From contig WPIO01000017.1 of assembly GCA_009760855.2 (NCBI GenBank), forward strand, positions 5,287,001 through 5,351,000: a stretch of DNA of 64,000 nt, read 5' to 3'. Source of the DNA: Cristatella mucedo. Lineage: Eukaryota > Bryozoa > Phylactolaemata > Cristatellidae. Below are positions 1-27,000 of the stretch, piece after piece (within the stretch, counting starts at the first letter, position 1; each line of letters opens with the position of its first letter). The notes under the pieces are model-generated. The model ran no database searches. It worked only from the letters and a program-made list of their open reading frames with translations, and was not told the DNA's origin. A program made the position numbers and the translations under genes.

Positions 1-2955
1 GATCCAGGTTCAAATGGGGCTCCCAAAGCCAGAATAAACCGAGAGCCCTGCTGTCGGGGGGGGGGCCCCGTGGAAGAGCTTCGGCGCACTGAGACACAGA
101 GAGAGAAAAAAAGCAGCCTGTCTGTTAAAAGACTGCTGCTGGCTGCCACAAGCATCCAGCCCTCCAATCGGAAACACACAACATTGAGCAGAAGAGCACG
201 AGATTAGGAAAATCGCAGCCGGCATACCGACCAAGGAGTAGGGATCAGGGAGCAGCGGGATGAGAGAGACCGGAATGAGAGGCAGACAGGAGCAGCATGA
301 GGCAGACCATCGAGAGACACGGAGACAGTAAGATAAAGACGGCTGAGACAGAGACGGTGAGAGAATGACAGTTGACAGATAGACAGATAGATAGAAGCAA
401 GAGAAACAGAGCACTGGGTGAAGGCGGGTCAAAAAGTCAAGCATGTGACAAAAGTGTTGCAGCACGTGCTGACGACTGGCCAGTCTTTACCGTACCTTTT
501 AGAATCCACGTCACAGTGGCAGCTAGCACTGTTGCACCCTGTTCACCAACTCCCATGCCTTTTAGGAGTGCTTGCGTTGCCAAGGTGCCCGTGATGGAGC
601 TTGCAAATGCCTACAAAAAAAAGAATGAGACCATGCGATGCCAGCACGAAGTCGGGCATAAACTGTACGGCAAAATGCTTGCTCATACTCACCTGAATCG
701 TGTCATACACCTGGTAGGCAAGGTAGTCCTCGCTAACGCTGTCTGGGTAGCCTTGCGGAAGAAACACCGTCTGCAGTTTGCAAAAAAGTATTGCCAGATA
801 TGCAGCTCGTATCGGCAGAGATAGAAAGTCACTGCAACAGGGTAGCTAGTAGCAGTACGCTCGTCATCCATGTTCAATAGGTAGGGCCTTACATTGAAAA
901 AGCAGACAATTTTCGTAATCAATGTACATTAGGTGGGAGCCCTATGTAGAAAAGGTAAAACAAAGGCTTGTAGATTCAATAGCCACAGTTGCATAGCAAC
1001 AGGGGAGCCCTTAGCAGCTATTATCAGGCTTGTAGCCGACAGCAAAGTCTCGACTGCTGCAGGCCACATTATCCCTGTGCTAAGTCATAAGAGCATGCAC
1101 ATGTCAAAACGAAGAAAGTACATCCCTTCTCTCTATATTTCAAGGAGAAACTTTCTAAACGCCTCCCCCACCCGTGGAATTTACGACACACATAATGAAA
1201 GCAATTCACAGCTGTACTTAGTACACGCAAATCGGCCAATCATATCAGAAGTACTGGGTACAGATATGTGAAAGCCTGATTTAGACTGTCTGGAGTAACC
1301 GTGGCTTAGATAAAATTCAGGCAGCACTTATATGTTCCTCACCCGGCTTGTGTATTAAAGATTGTGCATGATTTCTGATCTGTTCAGTTGCTGCTGCTTC
1401 TGTACTACAGGCAGAGCAACATAGATCCTTAGACATCATAGATCTAACTTTAGCACATGTCCCTGCCCTTGAATAAAAGCAATAAGGGACCTTAAAAAGT
1501 TAGGATCTGTGACTATGGGTAAGTAAAACGACGAAAGTTTGCCTTATTCTATTAATCTAAACAACAAAAATGGTAAGCACAACGAACTTTGCGAAAAAGC
1601 CTTCCTGATAACCAGATATTTCGGAACTAGGAGCAGTGCACGGTAAATATGCTTTATCTATAATTTCGACATCAATGCAGTGCAATGTAATGTATCTCAG
1701 TCTGTAACTTCAAATATACAAAGACTAAGTGAGTGTCGTGCCGAGGAGTTTTCTATAGCACACTCAAAGCCTAAGCGACTTTCGGTACGCATACCGTAGC
1801 CGTCAGACTTCATCACACACCAAAAAGAGAAAGTGGGCAGTCAAGGAAGTGAGTGGCCTGGAAGTATCAGAAGCTCAAAGCTGCTGGAAAGGATGTGCCA
1901 AAGTCGCAAACAGCTGCCACCAACGGTAGATTCACTAGCTTTAAATTTAACCTTTTTTTTTTACCACGCAACAATTCGCTAGAACCCATATACGATCGTA
2001 CTTTCCTGGGCGGCAATAGCGAGTCTCTTGGTGCAGTCAGCGGCCTCGGAGTACGGCTAACGCCAGGTAATGGACGTTCGCAATCTGTGGCTACTAGCCA
2101 CTCGCAGGTAGCTTTTAAAAATTCCACACAGACCATACCGCAGCTACCCAAAACTAGCATATTACCAGCCTCGGGGGTCACGCGAGACCCTCCAAGTAGC
2201 TGGTCTCGTCGAAGCCTAACCAGCGTGGCACCGAAACGAGCGGCAGCTGCTCGTGAGCAAAACCTAAACGAGGTAAGTAATTATCACAGTACACTATGCT
2301 TACCCGCAATATGTGGGCGATCGGCTGGAGACCGCGAGACGGCTCTCGGCATAGTAGCCGATTGCCTGCAGACGACACATAACTCCTTTTTTTATCGCTC
2401 GATCCAAACTGCTCGCGGTAAAGAATTCTTTCCGCTGTCATTCTGCTGCAGAATACGTCTCAGGCCGATATGCTAGTAAGAAAGTACGGCTGCTGACACA
2501 AATGCCTTTCGAGTTCTGAAAGATATACTCAGCCTGAAAATGTGTACACGACGGCACCCGGCCGTTGCGGCCTTGACCTCGGTATAGCGCACGTAATTTC
2601 TTCAGTTGAGCTAGCCCGTACGTAGATCCGTTTTCCTCGTCGAGTGCTCGAACCCGCGTTTACGCGGTCAGTCTGGCTTCAGTCTTTGGTGCATGCGTAA
2701 TTAAGAATGTGGAGCTTGTCCAAGACTGGTGGAAGGTTCAGCTAAGACGGAGGAGCTGAGCACGGTTCTGGGCCATCCCACGATGTTCCCTGTTTTTATG
2801 ATACTACGAGCTCTTCATTTACGATCAGATCCTCAGGCGCCGGGCGATAGTGGTCATCTCGGAAGTTTTTAATTAATGTGGAAGGGCATCGCGGAGATCG
2901 CGCCATTTCCTACCTCTTTTTAAAAAGCAACTTTCCCCATTCCCTCCCTGGGGCG
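1..2955. other. Unrecognised 5' stretch of window
   Basis: I see no gene here that I can support. Open frames exist on both strands, but the longest (about 207 codons near 1853-2476) begins at GTG, has low-complexity polar composition and matches no family I know. Around 1735-1830 the text resembles the 3' tail of LINE family B in minus orientation, with a motif about scaling to CAAAGCC-AAGCGGCTT-like sequence also present at 14540 and 5860. Confidence 0.4.
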
Positions 2956-2964
2956 GAGCCAGTT

Positions 2965-3068
2965 GGCGGCTAATAATAATAACAACGCACTTGATAAAGC
3001 GCCCTCAGAGAACTTAATCTCTTTCTAGGCGCTTTACATTTGCCGCAAAGGGAAATGCAATTAAATGG
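2965..3068 (-). mobile_element. LINE family A 3' tail, solo fragment
   Basis: The stretch starts with an (AAT)n run and continues with the family A tail in reverse: a CACTTGATAAAGCGCCCTCAGAG-like block, then CTTTCTAGGCGCTTTACATTTG. The same order occurs at 33690, 56890 and 19510. No coding part is attached, so this is a severely 5'-truncated insertion. Confidence 0.75.
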
Positions 3069-3989
3069 CTAGAAGGCAGCAAGACGGAAGGCAAACCGAC
3101 CGTGCAAACTTTCTACCGGAAGGCAGACCAGAGCAGGACGCAGGCATGACGGAGCGTGTAAGCGCGGCTCGTCAGGAGCTGGCCTACAGAGCTTGTCCCT
3201 ACGCGACTTGGAGTCGCTGAATGCAGGGGCACTCACCGGTCGAAACTAGTGACGACCAGGCTGCTAATTTTTTTTTTATCAAGACCTTAGGCAAGATTAC
3301 CGGGGTGCAAATGAAGCAAGCGACGCAGTAGTCTTGTCGCCAAAAGCAAGCGTCGAACTTAAACCGGAACTGACGTAGGCCCAAAGTGAACCCAAAATGT
3401 GTAGCCTAGAATAGCCCAAGCAATAGCCAAATACTACGAACCGAGTCTATCTTGCCGACTAGTCAGCGCGAGTGCGTTGCAAGGTGGACTAGTAGGCTTA
3501 GCCGCGACGTCTGTACTTCGAGTCGGTAGCTGGACGAATTTGCTGACCGTACTGAGCCAACAACCACATACTTAGCGCATACGTAGCTCAGATGGAGCCC
3601 GGGTTTCTCCATTACCATCCAACTGTGCGCTATGAAAGGGACATTATAGTTAACATTAAGCGCGAGACCTCACCGCCGGTCACCACAGCAGGCGCGAGCA
3701 CTTCCGCTTTGACTCGGGGCTAATTCTGGCCTACTGGCACTTCGCCCGGGACGGCGTCGCTACGTTCGCTTTGCTCTGCGACCTTGTACATTTCGCTGCT
3801 CGAATGCTAAAACCTCGAGTTTGATGTACGATGAGATTTCACCTTTAGCCTTTGGGCCTCCAGCTCCACTAACAGTTGAATCACCTGAAGTTGAATCACC
3901 TGAATCACCGTCACCTGAAGAATCAAATCGCGGGTGCAGCTACAACAAGAAAATTATATGCGGCCCGTAGCAGTAGCTTCTACTTAGTG

Positions 3990-4440
3990 TAGATTTGAAC
4001 CGCACTGGCTCCCAGCCAAGCAACGCATCGACTTCAAGGTTCTGTCACTCACTTTCAGGTCCCTTCATTCTTTGACTCCAGCCTGTCTATCAAATCTACT
4101 CCCCCACCAAGCTAAGCATCGTACTACCAGCTTTTTTTGGAATCTAATCGTTTACCTATACCTCTTAAGAACCTATAATTCTGTGTACACAGTACCTTTA
4201 GTTCGTATACTCCCTAAGCCTAGAACTCACTTCCAACTTGCGTCACGACATTCCCTGACTTGGCCACGTTTAAAAGTAAACTAAAATGTATATATTTATC
4301 ACAGCATTTAGTGGGTCCGCACCATTCGTCCTTTGTTTGCTAATGCGTGCTGACACTGTGCTTGCTGCCACCAACCATTTCGCATGCTCACCCTTTATAA
4401 TATGTATGTATGAGGTAGTGAGAAAAATCGGGCACATTCA
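3990..4440 (+). mobile_element. LINE family A 3' fragment
   Basis: Translation around 4010-4280 shows the C-terminal region shared by all family A copies (residues like [30 protein letters not shown]), followed by the family's post-stop text with repeated GCATGCTGACACTG motifs. It lacks reverse transcriptase and is 5'-truncated, with in-frame disruptions. Confidence 0.75.
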
Positions 4441-4599
4441 ACATTGTAAGCTTAAAAAGAATTCCTGCTATCAGTCACTTTACCGGTTCTTGGCAAGCTA
4501 TCAGTCAATAGTTGCACTTATTATGCAATCTAAATTTCTTATAAGGAAAGTAGTCATATGACTCACTGGAAGTCAAACAGCTAATAATCACTCTGTGTT

Positions 4600-5985
4600 A
4601 ACAATGATGTTATCTGTGGCAACGATGACAGGAATGTCACTGCCATAGCTCTGTTAGATCTATCAGCTGCCTTCGACACCGTTGAATACGATGTCCTACT
4701 TGAACGATTGAGAACACGATCGGTCTTGCAGACGAGGTACTGGCGTGGTTGAAATCATACTTGTCTGATCATGTTCAATCCGTGTCGTGTGGGGGTCAGG
4801 TCTCATCCACGAGACCAATCACCTGTGGAGTCCCTCAAGGGTCCGTCATCGGTCCCTTGTTCTCTATTTGTATACTCAACCTCTGGGGAAAATGATTCAG
4901 ACTCATGGAATAGGATGTCACTTTTATGCTGACAATACGCAGCTGTATTTGTCATTCAAACCGCCAGAATCTGCTTCAGCAACCGATAAACTGAATGCTT
5001 GCCTTGCCGACATTCGATCCTGGATGTCGGAAAACTTCTTGAAACTAAATGACGATAAAGCCGAACTGCTGCTCATAGGACACCCTAAGCATGTGGCTGG
5101 ATTAAAAGGCTTTGCTCTTCTAATAGGTGATGCTGTTGTGCGACCATCACCACGTGCTCGAAATTTAGGTGTCGTTTTCGACAGCTGCCTAAATTTTAAA
5201 AGCTTCATTCAGAAGACTGCTTCTACAGCTAGCCATCACGTCCGACCCTTATTCAAGATTAGGAGCTGTCTTCCACTGTGGCTTGCAACAAATTTAACTA
5301 GCTCCTTAGTTTTGTCTCGACTTGATTACTGTAATTCCCTTTTGGCTGGGCTACCAAAGAAAGTAACTATGCCGCTGCAGCTGACCATGAATATGGCCGC
5401 AAGGCTAGTTTGTCAAGTCCCAGAGGTTTGAGCACGTGTCTCCTTTGCTAAAAGAGCTAGGATGGATGCCGGTTGAGCAACGGATACAGAGCAAAGTTCT
5501 TACGCTGACCCACAAGGCCCGCCACGGCTTGGCTCCTTCGTACCTAGCTGAACTGCTGCATCAGTTTCAGCCTGTTCGTGCCCTCAGGTCCTGTGTGGGC
5601 CATAAATTAACTGTCCCATTCCTCCGCTTAAAGACCGTTGGCGACAGAAGCTTTAGCTTTGCAGGTCCTAGACTGTGGAACTCGCTTCCACAATTCTTAC
5701 TCAACGACAACGGCTGTCCTGCTGCCGACTAGGGCTCATCCTTTTCAGCGGTCCTGAGCTGCTACTTTTAAGCTACTCACTACCTCAACTGCTCTCCCGA
5801 CTCTGCTATGCTTCCCACCTTCTCCGTGTTGCGTGAGATGAAGTCCGTTGGCTACCGAATGCGTATCAAAAGCCGCTCGGGCTGTGAGTGCGCTATATAA
5901 AACTCTCCTACGTAACACCCACATAGTCTGTATGGCTTTGTGGAGTTACTGACGGAGATACATCACATTACATTACTCTAGCAAC
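4600..5985 (+). mobile_element. LINE family B copy with reverse transcriptase remnant
   Basis: This is a 5'-truncated non-LTR retrotransposon of the Jockey/CR1/L2 kind. Reverse transcriptase motifs appear in order: [11 protein letters not shown] near 4650, CGVPQGSVIGP near 4825, then, after a frameshift near 4860, FYADNTQLYLSF at about 4921-4965. The C-terminal SRLDYCNSLLAGLP motif follows at 5315 and a continuing frame runs 5436-5732 after another break. The catalytic YxDD box reads YADN, so the second aspartate is lost. Its 3' tail (GGCTACCGAATGCG..AAAGCCGCT..GTGCGCTATATAA) differs from that of family A. It is a dead copy. Confidence 0.85.
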
Positions 5986-5989
5986 AGCG

Positions 5990-7364
5990 GCAGGGCCTCA
6001 CCCGAATGACGTCCGGATCCAGGAAGTGATACACTTGGGAGCTCCAGTTACTGAATTAGTCTTTCGGCAGTAAATACTCAAGTCGTATATAATATTTTTT
6101 TATAAGACTGCCTTCTGCGACTGCAATATGGCGCTGCGATGCACTCAGGATTGTGGATTAAACGACACCATTAATAGAATATAGCACGACCGCAATTTAC
6201 TAATTTCGATAATCCAGGTACGGTTTGAATATGAGCATATTAGTGAAAGCATCAGTTGCTTTCCATCTGTACACGGACGTACCTGTTCGCTGTGCCCAAC
6301 TGTTAGTTGTGCCGTGTCCACTTTCACTTCTGCACACCCAAATGCTGCTGAGTTTTAAGACCGACTTTGGTTGCCTCGTAAAAAACACATTACTCCTGAG
6401 TGGTCTACTGAAACCATGACAACTATATAACGTGAGAATTAAGCGAGTGTAACGTCGATTGCAGGCAGCCGGACGTACCCACAAGGGATCGAAGCTCGAC
6501 CTAGCGAGGGGTTTCTAACCAGAGCTGAGAAGACGCGGCTAGCTATCGAACCTACGCGTAATGCCACCAGTAGGGGGTTGCTGCTGTAGGGTATCGGGGC
6601 ATCCTGACCTCCACCAAGAAGACCATTAAACTATTGAGCCCGCAGCGTGCCCGGTGAGTTTGAAAAAGCCGCAACTTGCTTCACGCGACGGGAGCTAGAA
6701 AGCGGTGGGGTCCGGCATCTCCATCCACAGATCAGCTGTGAACAAACGCATTCGCACTCAATTACAGTTCACATGTGAGGAGTGCGACGATCTTTTTAGG
6801 TTTTGTTTTTAGAAATTATAAGGTTATTTTAAAAAAAACTGCGGGGAAAAACGATTTGATGGATTTTTGAAGGGACGATTCTTTGCCGCTGCTCACGACC
6901 TCTAAGGTCACGGAGGCAGGGCCTGCGCAGAGGCTAACTCGCTGCTCGCTCTCAATTTACTAAAAAGCTTAGTTTGTTCTTATCTTAATGCTTTTTTATT
7001 ATCTAAATTATTAAAAAGAAGTTGTTCATGTAAAAAGTTTCACTATATCCCACCGTGGACCATGGTGCCCTGTCTCGCCGAGGCCGTGGTCTACCTATTC
7101 AAACGACCCGCAGGCCCCGGCGGTTTTGCCGAAGTTCTCTCGACTGATGATGGGAACGGAAACTTGACGTAGAGGTAGGTCGTCTCGTCATCTTTCCCGA
7201 AGACCTGCTGATTATGCAGCTACACAGCAGTGGCCTGGTGCCGCTGGCTCCCGCTGCTGCGAACGACTGTCGGGGAGCGTCGTTCCTTGAGCTGCTCGCG
7301 CTCGGACGGACCGTACATGTTGTGCCGACTGTTTCACGTATTCGGCTTTTTGTAGTGCCTGGCT
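5990..7364. other. Region upstream of the PRR14-like gene
   Basis: No gene or repeat that I recognise. AT-rich DNA with homopolymer runs occupies 6780-7040, followed by more GC-rich sequence from about 7050 to the start codon at 7365. The latter should hold the promoter and 5' UTR of the PRR14-like gene, but I see no TATA box or other element that I can point to with confidence. Confidence 0.35.
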
Positions 7365-21485
<14,121 letters not shown>

Positions 21486-21778
21486 ACGGTAGTGGCACGT
21501 GCGAGAGAGAGGAGGGAGAATGCGCCACGATTTGCCTCTACGACGAACTCGGTCGGGTCGCATGCGACCGATTGTTTCCGACCTGCGATCTCTCGTCTCT
21601 CTCTGTCTGTAGTCGTCGGTAGACGCACTCTTGCCGCTTCCTCCTCCTCCTCCCGCTTCCAAACGACAGAATCAGTAGAAAGACTTTTTTCGTGCCTGTT
21701 TAATCGCATTAGTCATTTGTTTACAGTCGTAGTGGCTCTCGAAAGCACCAGATGCAGTAAGGCCGAGGGCGCTTGTGT

Positions 21779-21784
21779 AATAAA
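21779..21784 (+). terminator. Polyadenylation signal AATAAA of the PRR14-like gene
   Basis: AATAAA occurs about 294 nt after the stop codon, followed within 20-40 nt by a GT/T-rich stretch (TGTGTCG, TATTTACTTTTGTG). This fits a normal metazoan cleavage and polyadenylation site. Confidence 0.7.
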
Positions 21785-21799
21785 AGCCTGTGTCGATCT

Positions 21800-23762
21800 A
21801 GTATTTACTTTTGTGAATTGCGCATAAACTCAAGAGTCTGAGCGCCATCGGTTGCCGTATATACTACGAGCTGTAGTAGTGCCAATGCTAGATCCGATGG
21901 TGGAGATTCGATTTGCTGCAATCGACTTTGGATTTACAGCGATCGACTCGGTCCAGCCTGCGCTACGGCAGCGTACCCGACTGCACCGTGTGACCTTGAC
22001 TTGGACTTCGCTCTATGACGTGCAGGAGCAAGTGTTGCACGTGCGCGAATACGTCCGATGAGGTGAAGGCTGGCTGAAGTGAAGCATAGCATTTCTCGTG
22101 CCGCGCCAGCACTCATGCAGCCTCCTGCAGTGGCCCGGTACGTTCGGGCACACTTTAAAGGATTTGTTTTGAGTTTCACTTGCCGGGGGCGACTTTATTC
22201 GTTTCACTGCACGGTGGAAATCGATGCATTTTAGTTGCAGCAGCAACGACGCCGGCTACAATGTCTGCTCGAGCTCTGCAGCACGCTAGCTAGGGTGGCT
22301 GCAGCGGCACGCAGACACGGACGGGCGCTCGGCTCGGCAGCCTGCAGTCGATCGCGGGCCAGCGGCGCGAGCCAGAGTCTCGCGCCGCTCGAGCTCGGTG
22401 TAGTAGGTGTCTGACTGATGAATAGATGGCAAGGGACAGCGATGGAGAGCAGCTGCTAGATTGCCGACTAGCCACCACGAGAAAGAGAAGGAGGAAAAGT
22501 GGCATCCTCGTATGGCAGCTGCACACCCTCCAGGCCAACGACGCCCGATGCTTCCTGCCTTTGACATGCGGCACCATTCGAACGGTCGAGTCGGGCAGCC
22601 TCGGAGAGTTCGCCTTCCTTCCTCGGCATGCTCGGCTCTCTTCTCATTACTAGGTAACGAGAAGAGAGCCGAGCCGTTAGCGTAACCGTAAGCCGAGTAA
22701 CGAGATGGGCCTCTCAAGATGCCAAACTTCCAGGTTCTTATCCGCCCTTGCAGCGGGGCGGGCGACGGAGGGGTGCAATAGGCCAAGAGAGCATTCATTT
22801 CGGCTACCCGGGCGTTGCATGCGTCGACCTCGAACTCGGTTGTCGTGGAGCAAGAGGCAGCAGCAGTGCAAAAACCGGTTACTCCTGCGAGGCCACCGTC
22901 CCGGGGTCGCTCTTACGCAGCTGGGCGCTGAGCCAAGCGCATCTTTGCTTGTCATCATCACTTGGCTTCGAATGGTTTTCTAGCGTGAAAGTCTCCGCGC
23001 GAGCATGTCCGTGTGGATGCTCAGCGACGAAGCAAGCGGAGGTGCAAGCGACTTCCTGTGAAGTTGCGACTACATTGCTCGGGAAAAGGACTCGGCTTGC
23101 TGCGACTCTTTTTATTTGGCCTACAGAGCGCTGGCAGGCTGCCGGCTAGTGCCGCTAGAGCAGAACTGATGCCCTCGCAAGCAAGCAAGCAAGCAGGCAG
23201 AACTGCTACCACGAGGCCTAGCGATCGCGCACGGGCGGCAGGTCCACGAGCTGGGACGCTATCGGTGCTCACCAGAAAGCGCCAAATAGCTCGACTGCCT
23301 CAGCGAGAGCCCCCAGATGCGACTGTTGGTGCTGCCGCTGCTTAGAGCAATCTTGGGCGACTGGGAGAGGTCGCAGCTACTTCCGGACCACTACGCTGAC
23401 ATCCGGTGGCTCGCTCCTGGTCGATCTGCCGCTGCTGCTGGCGGTGGCGGCAGCAAGCCGGCAGCTGGACACGCATCCCGGTCGAGCTGGCCGGATCGGT
23501 AGCGCTTGGGGGATGATTAGCAGCCAGCAGCACGGGGGGGGGGGGCTCCGAGGTCCGGTTGCAAGTCCAGTGCGCTGACGTGCCGGAAGTATGCCGGCTG
23601 AAGAGCGCAGCTGCGGACCGTCGACTGTTGCGACGAGCTGCCGAGCACTCCACACTTACAGCAGACGACGATAAAATGGGGAGTGGGGCGACGACTACGG
23701 GTTGGCGGTGGATGGGGGCGGCGGACGGATCTGCTGCTGATGCGGGGAAGGGAGGCACGTGA
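21800..23762. other. Space between two convergent genes
   Basis: No gene seen. Several open frames on both strands lack splice support or family resemblance. Candidate polyadenylation signals for the WD40 gene on the minus strand (TTTATT on plus) are at 23111-23116 and 22194-22199. A hairpin lies at 22625-22679 and a run of 11-13 G near 23534. Confidence 0.4.
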
Positions 23763-23894
23763 TCATCCTTTCTTTTCCTGCTTCATGACGTACAGGTTCG
23801 TGGCAGCACCGACTGCGATGCGAGGCAAGGAGGAAGAACGGTCGTAGTCTGTGCAGTAGACGCCTTGTTCCAGGTCGAAAATCTGAGCAACCGT
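23763..23894 (-). CDS. WD40 gene, exon 9 (last)
   Basis: The acceptor is GGCGTTGCAG; phase 0; encodes TVAQIFDLEQGVYCTDYD then RIAVGAATNLYVMKQEKKG and TGA. This is the final, partial blade of the propeller. Confidence 0.85.
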   Translation of the reverse strand, partial: TVAQIFDLEQGVYCTDYDRSSSLPRIAVGAATNLYVMKQEKKG

Positions 23895-24000
23895 CTGCAA
23901 CGCCGGCAGCAATACACGTTGTTGTCAAGCGTGCTCGGTCACCTACTAGTTGTGGCATCGTCTGAGTGAGAGAGACAGAGAAAGAGAGAAACAGATAGGC

Positions 24001-24082
<82 letters not shown>

Positions 24083-27000
24083 CAGACAGAGACCAAGTGC
24101 CCTTGCCATTCAGACGTTGTGCAGGGTGCTCAGTGCATCCCGGGCAGCAGGCTTGGAAGATTCAGAGTGCCGTGGGAGCAAGGACGGTAGCTCCCTCCCT
24201 CCCCCCCCCCAAATAAGCCAGGTGGCACACCACCTGAAGCTGCCAGCCGCCAGACACGCCCTTTTAGACTCGGCCATTATTAGATGGCATGGAAAGATCC
24301 AGCTTGCGCCTTTCTTTAAAAAAACCTGCTCGCTACATTTACGTTCAGCGCCCTCAAATGATGGGCTATTTGCATTGGCAGTGATACGGAACAATGGAAC
24401 CGAGGAACTGAGCAAATGAATGCAAACGCCTCTTGGTCATATCCGATTCTGTTTCTTTTGTCCTCGCCTTTAGACTCTTCTTATTGACTGCAGTACCTAG
24501 ATGGCTTCTTGATGGCTACCCGGGCAGCTTGCATGAGTCTGCAATTCGCACTTCGAATTCGGTTGCATCGGCGACCCACCACTAATGCTATGTCGGTTGA
24601 ATGAGAAACGCCTGAGCCGGCCGGTCTTCCCTCCCATGATTCCATCCCAGACTCGGCACCCAGTTAGCTGCAGGAGCTGCCTGCCTGCACAGGCTCGCCT
24701 CGGCCGACGTCCGGTAGCTGGCAGGTCCAGCTGTCGGCAGGGAATACAAGTTCGGGTTGTGGCTCGGCTTTCCATCGTTGCACTATATGGGAAATCTTTT
24801 GGTGAGCAAGCCTTCCGATTCGCATTTTACTCGCTGTAACTCGCTTCCGGCTTCCATCCCCCACCTGCATTGATTTATCGTAACTTCTGCTGTGGGCAGC
24901 AGAAGTTACGCCGCCAGCCCTTTGCATCAGTCTTTGCCCCGTCTTTCCTTTGCTCTCAACTGAGCTTTGCCTGCTTACTGTGCCTAACTCAATCTGCGCG
25001 ACTAATCAGTGGCTCCTACTAACCGGTGGCGCCGAGTGTCCTCTTACGTGCTCCTGCCAGCTTGTCCAAGCACGTCGGCACCTTGCTAGTCATTCACCCT
25101 TGGCAAATGACTCTCTTACAGCCAGTTGTCAAGCACATGGATAGAGAATTGGTTCTCTAGTAGAGTGCTTTATAAAAGACTTTGTATTATTAATATTACT
25201 AAATTAGCCAAGGTGCCAAGCCAGAAGCCTGTCGCAGGCCGGAGCAGTGGACAGAATCCTTAGAGGGACAACGTTCCCCCATGCAAGCTGCAGCACGGCA
25301 CTGGATTAAAGATGGTGCTGCTCCGAGCAACAAGCCGGAAAGGCGTCTCGCCTTTGCTCTCGCTGGTGTATACTTAGGGCAAGCAGCCGAGCTTCGAGCT
25401 CATCCCTAGCCGTGCCAGCAAGCAGCAACTCAGCCGACAGTAGGACCTGCCGTAGCTCTGCAGCTGCACCTACAGTGGCAAAGCCCCTGGCAAAGCCACT
25501 TGCCACGACGCTGACACTGATGCCACTTGCCACGATTTGTAGCTGCCTCCCTGCGATGCGATTGCGTGCACCGCAGGTGTCGGCGCTCTGCGACACAGCG
25601 GGGAGAGTGGAGCGGGAGAGCAGCAAAGGAGCGCAGCGCGGCTCACATTGAGCGTGCCTCTGTCGATGATTCGGGCCATGTTCTGTTCGGTTCCGCCGCA
25701 TATGATGTAGTCCTTTCCCAGCCACTGGGCGCAGTACAGCTGCAAGCAACGCGATGCAGGCTGCACAGCAGACGCCTCGACGGAGCGGACGTGCAACGGC
25801 GAGGCGCGGCACACACGGCAGGATAGCGAGTCGCCAGCGTCACTGAGAGCAAACACTTGCCCGGCTCAACGGCTTGCACTAGGCAGGATTACATATAACA
25901 CTTGGATGGCTTGGACTGGCCTTATCGTGCCCTGGGCATGCCTCAGCCAACAGCATTCGTCTAGACCGCATGGCCCTGCCGCTAATCGCGCCGTTGATCT
26001 ATCGGAGCGATGCATGCAGCTTCCTTGCAAGGACTATGTGCGTGCTCAGATCAAGGCCGTGCGTGCGAGTTCAACCACTGCGGCTAAACTCGAATCCCTC
26101 CGAAGTCGATGGCATGCGGCTGAGAATGGAGCCGCGTGTGCGCACGGGTCACGTGGCTTGCACACGAGCAGCGCTTTTTGCTTGCCAGACTTCGCCTTGC
26201 CTCGACAGACCTCACTCTGCTCTGCTTCACTTTTGCAATGCTTCCTTGCGGCTGCCTTCCTTTCCTTCCTTCCTTCCTCCCTTCCTTACGGCGACGGCTC
26301 GCCCTCCCAGCACCCCTTGCAGCCGTCTGCTTCCTGCCATTCCGACAGATTTCGTGCACTCTGCGTTTGACTTGGCAGCCTCGACAGCTGCGACTCAGCC
26401 ACCAAATAGACAGACAAGCGATCAGCAAGTGTGAGTGCAGGAGGAGCACTGACCATGCACTTGTGCAGGGCGTCCTGTGGCACGTCTTTGATTTTGGCAC
26501 CGGTGGCAAAATCCCAGATCTGCAGCACGTTGGCCGACCGCCACGAGCCCGTGAGCAGGTGGTTGTGCTGCGGATCGATGTCCAAAGCGTCGCCGCCGCA
26601 AATGTGCGGGCCGTATATGCTCCTGAAACGAGCAGCGTCAAAAATGCGAGCTGTCCTCGGAGCTCCGCCAGCGGCGGAGGTGTCAACGCGACGGTCGCGA
26701 GGCATCCGTCCGGTGACGTCTCGGCGAGACGCCTCTGTCGTGCGCCTATTGCGAGTGCAACGGCACAGCAATAGCCTTCGAAGTAAAAGCCACGGCAGGA
26801 AAACTAGAGGAAGCGAACAGATCCGAGACAGATCCGGTCCTGACGTCAGGCTGCAGGGCAGTGAGCGCTGCCCGCGTGCGATCCCGCGATGGACCGAGCA
26901 GAGAGCAATTCGCAGAGGGCTGACTGCAAAAATGAGATCGGCAATTGGCTGCCTGGATCGAGCGAGCATGCCTTCTGCCGGCGGGTGGGTGGGCGCGGGC

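Noticed and set aside
1853-2476. Long plus-strand open frame near the left edge
   Set aside because: It starts at GTG, has no recognisable domain, no splice partners and low-complexity polar composition; a chance open frame is more likely.
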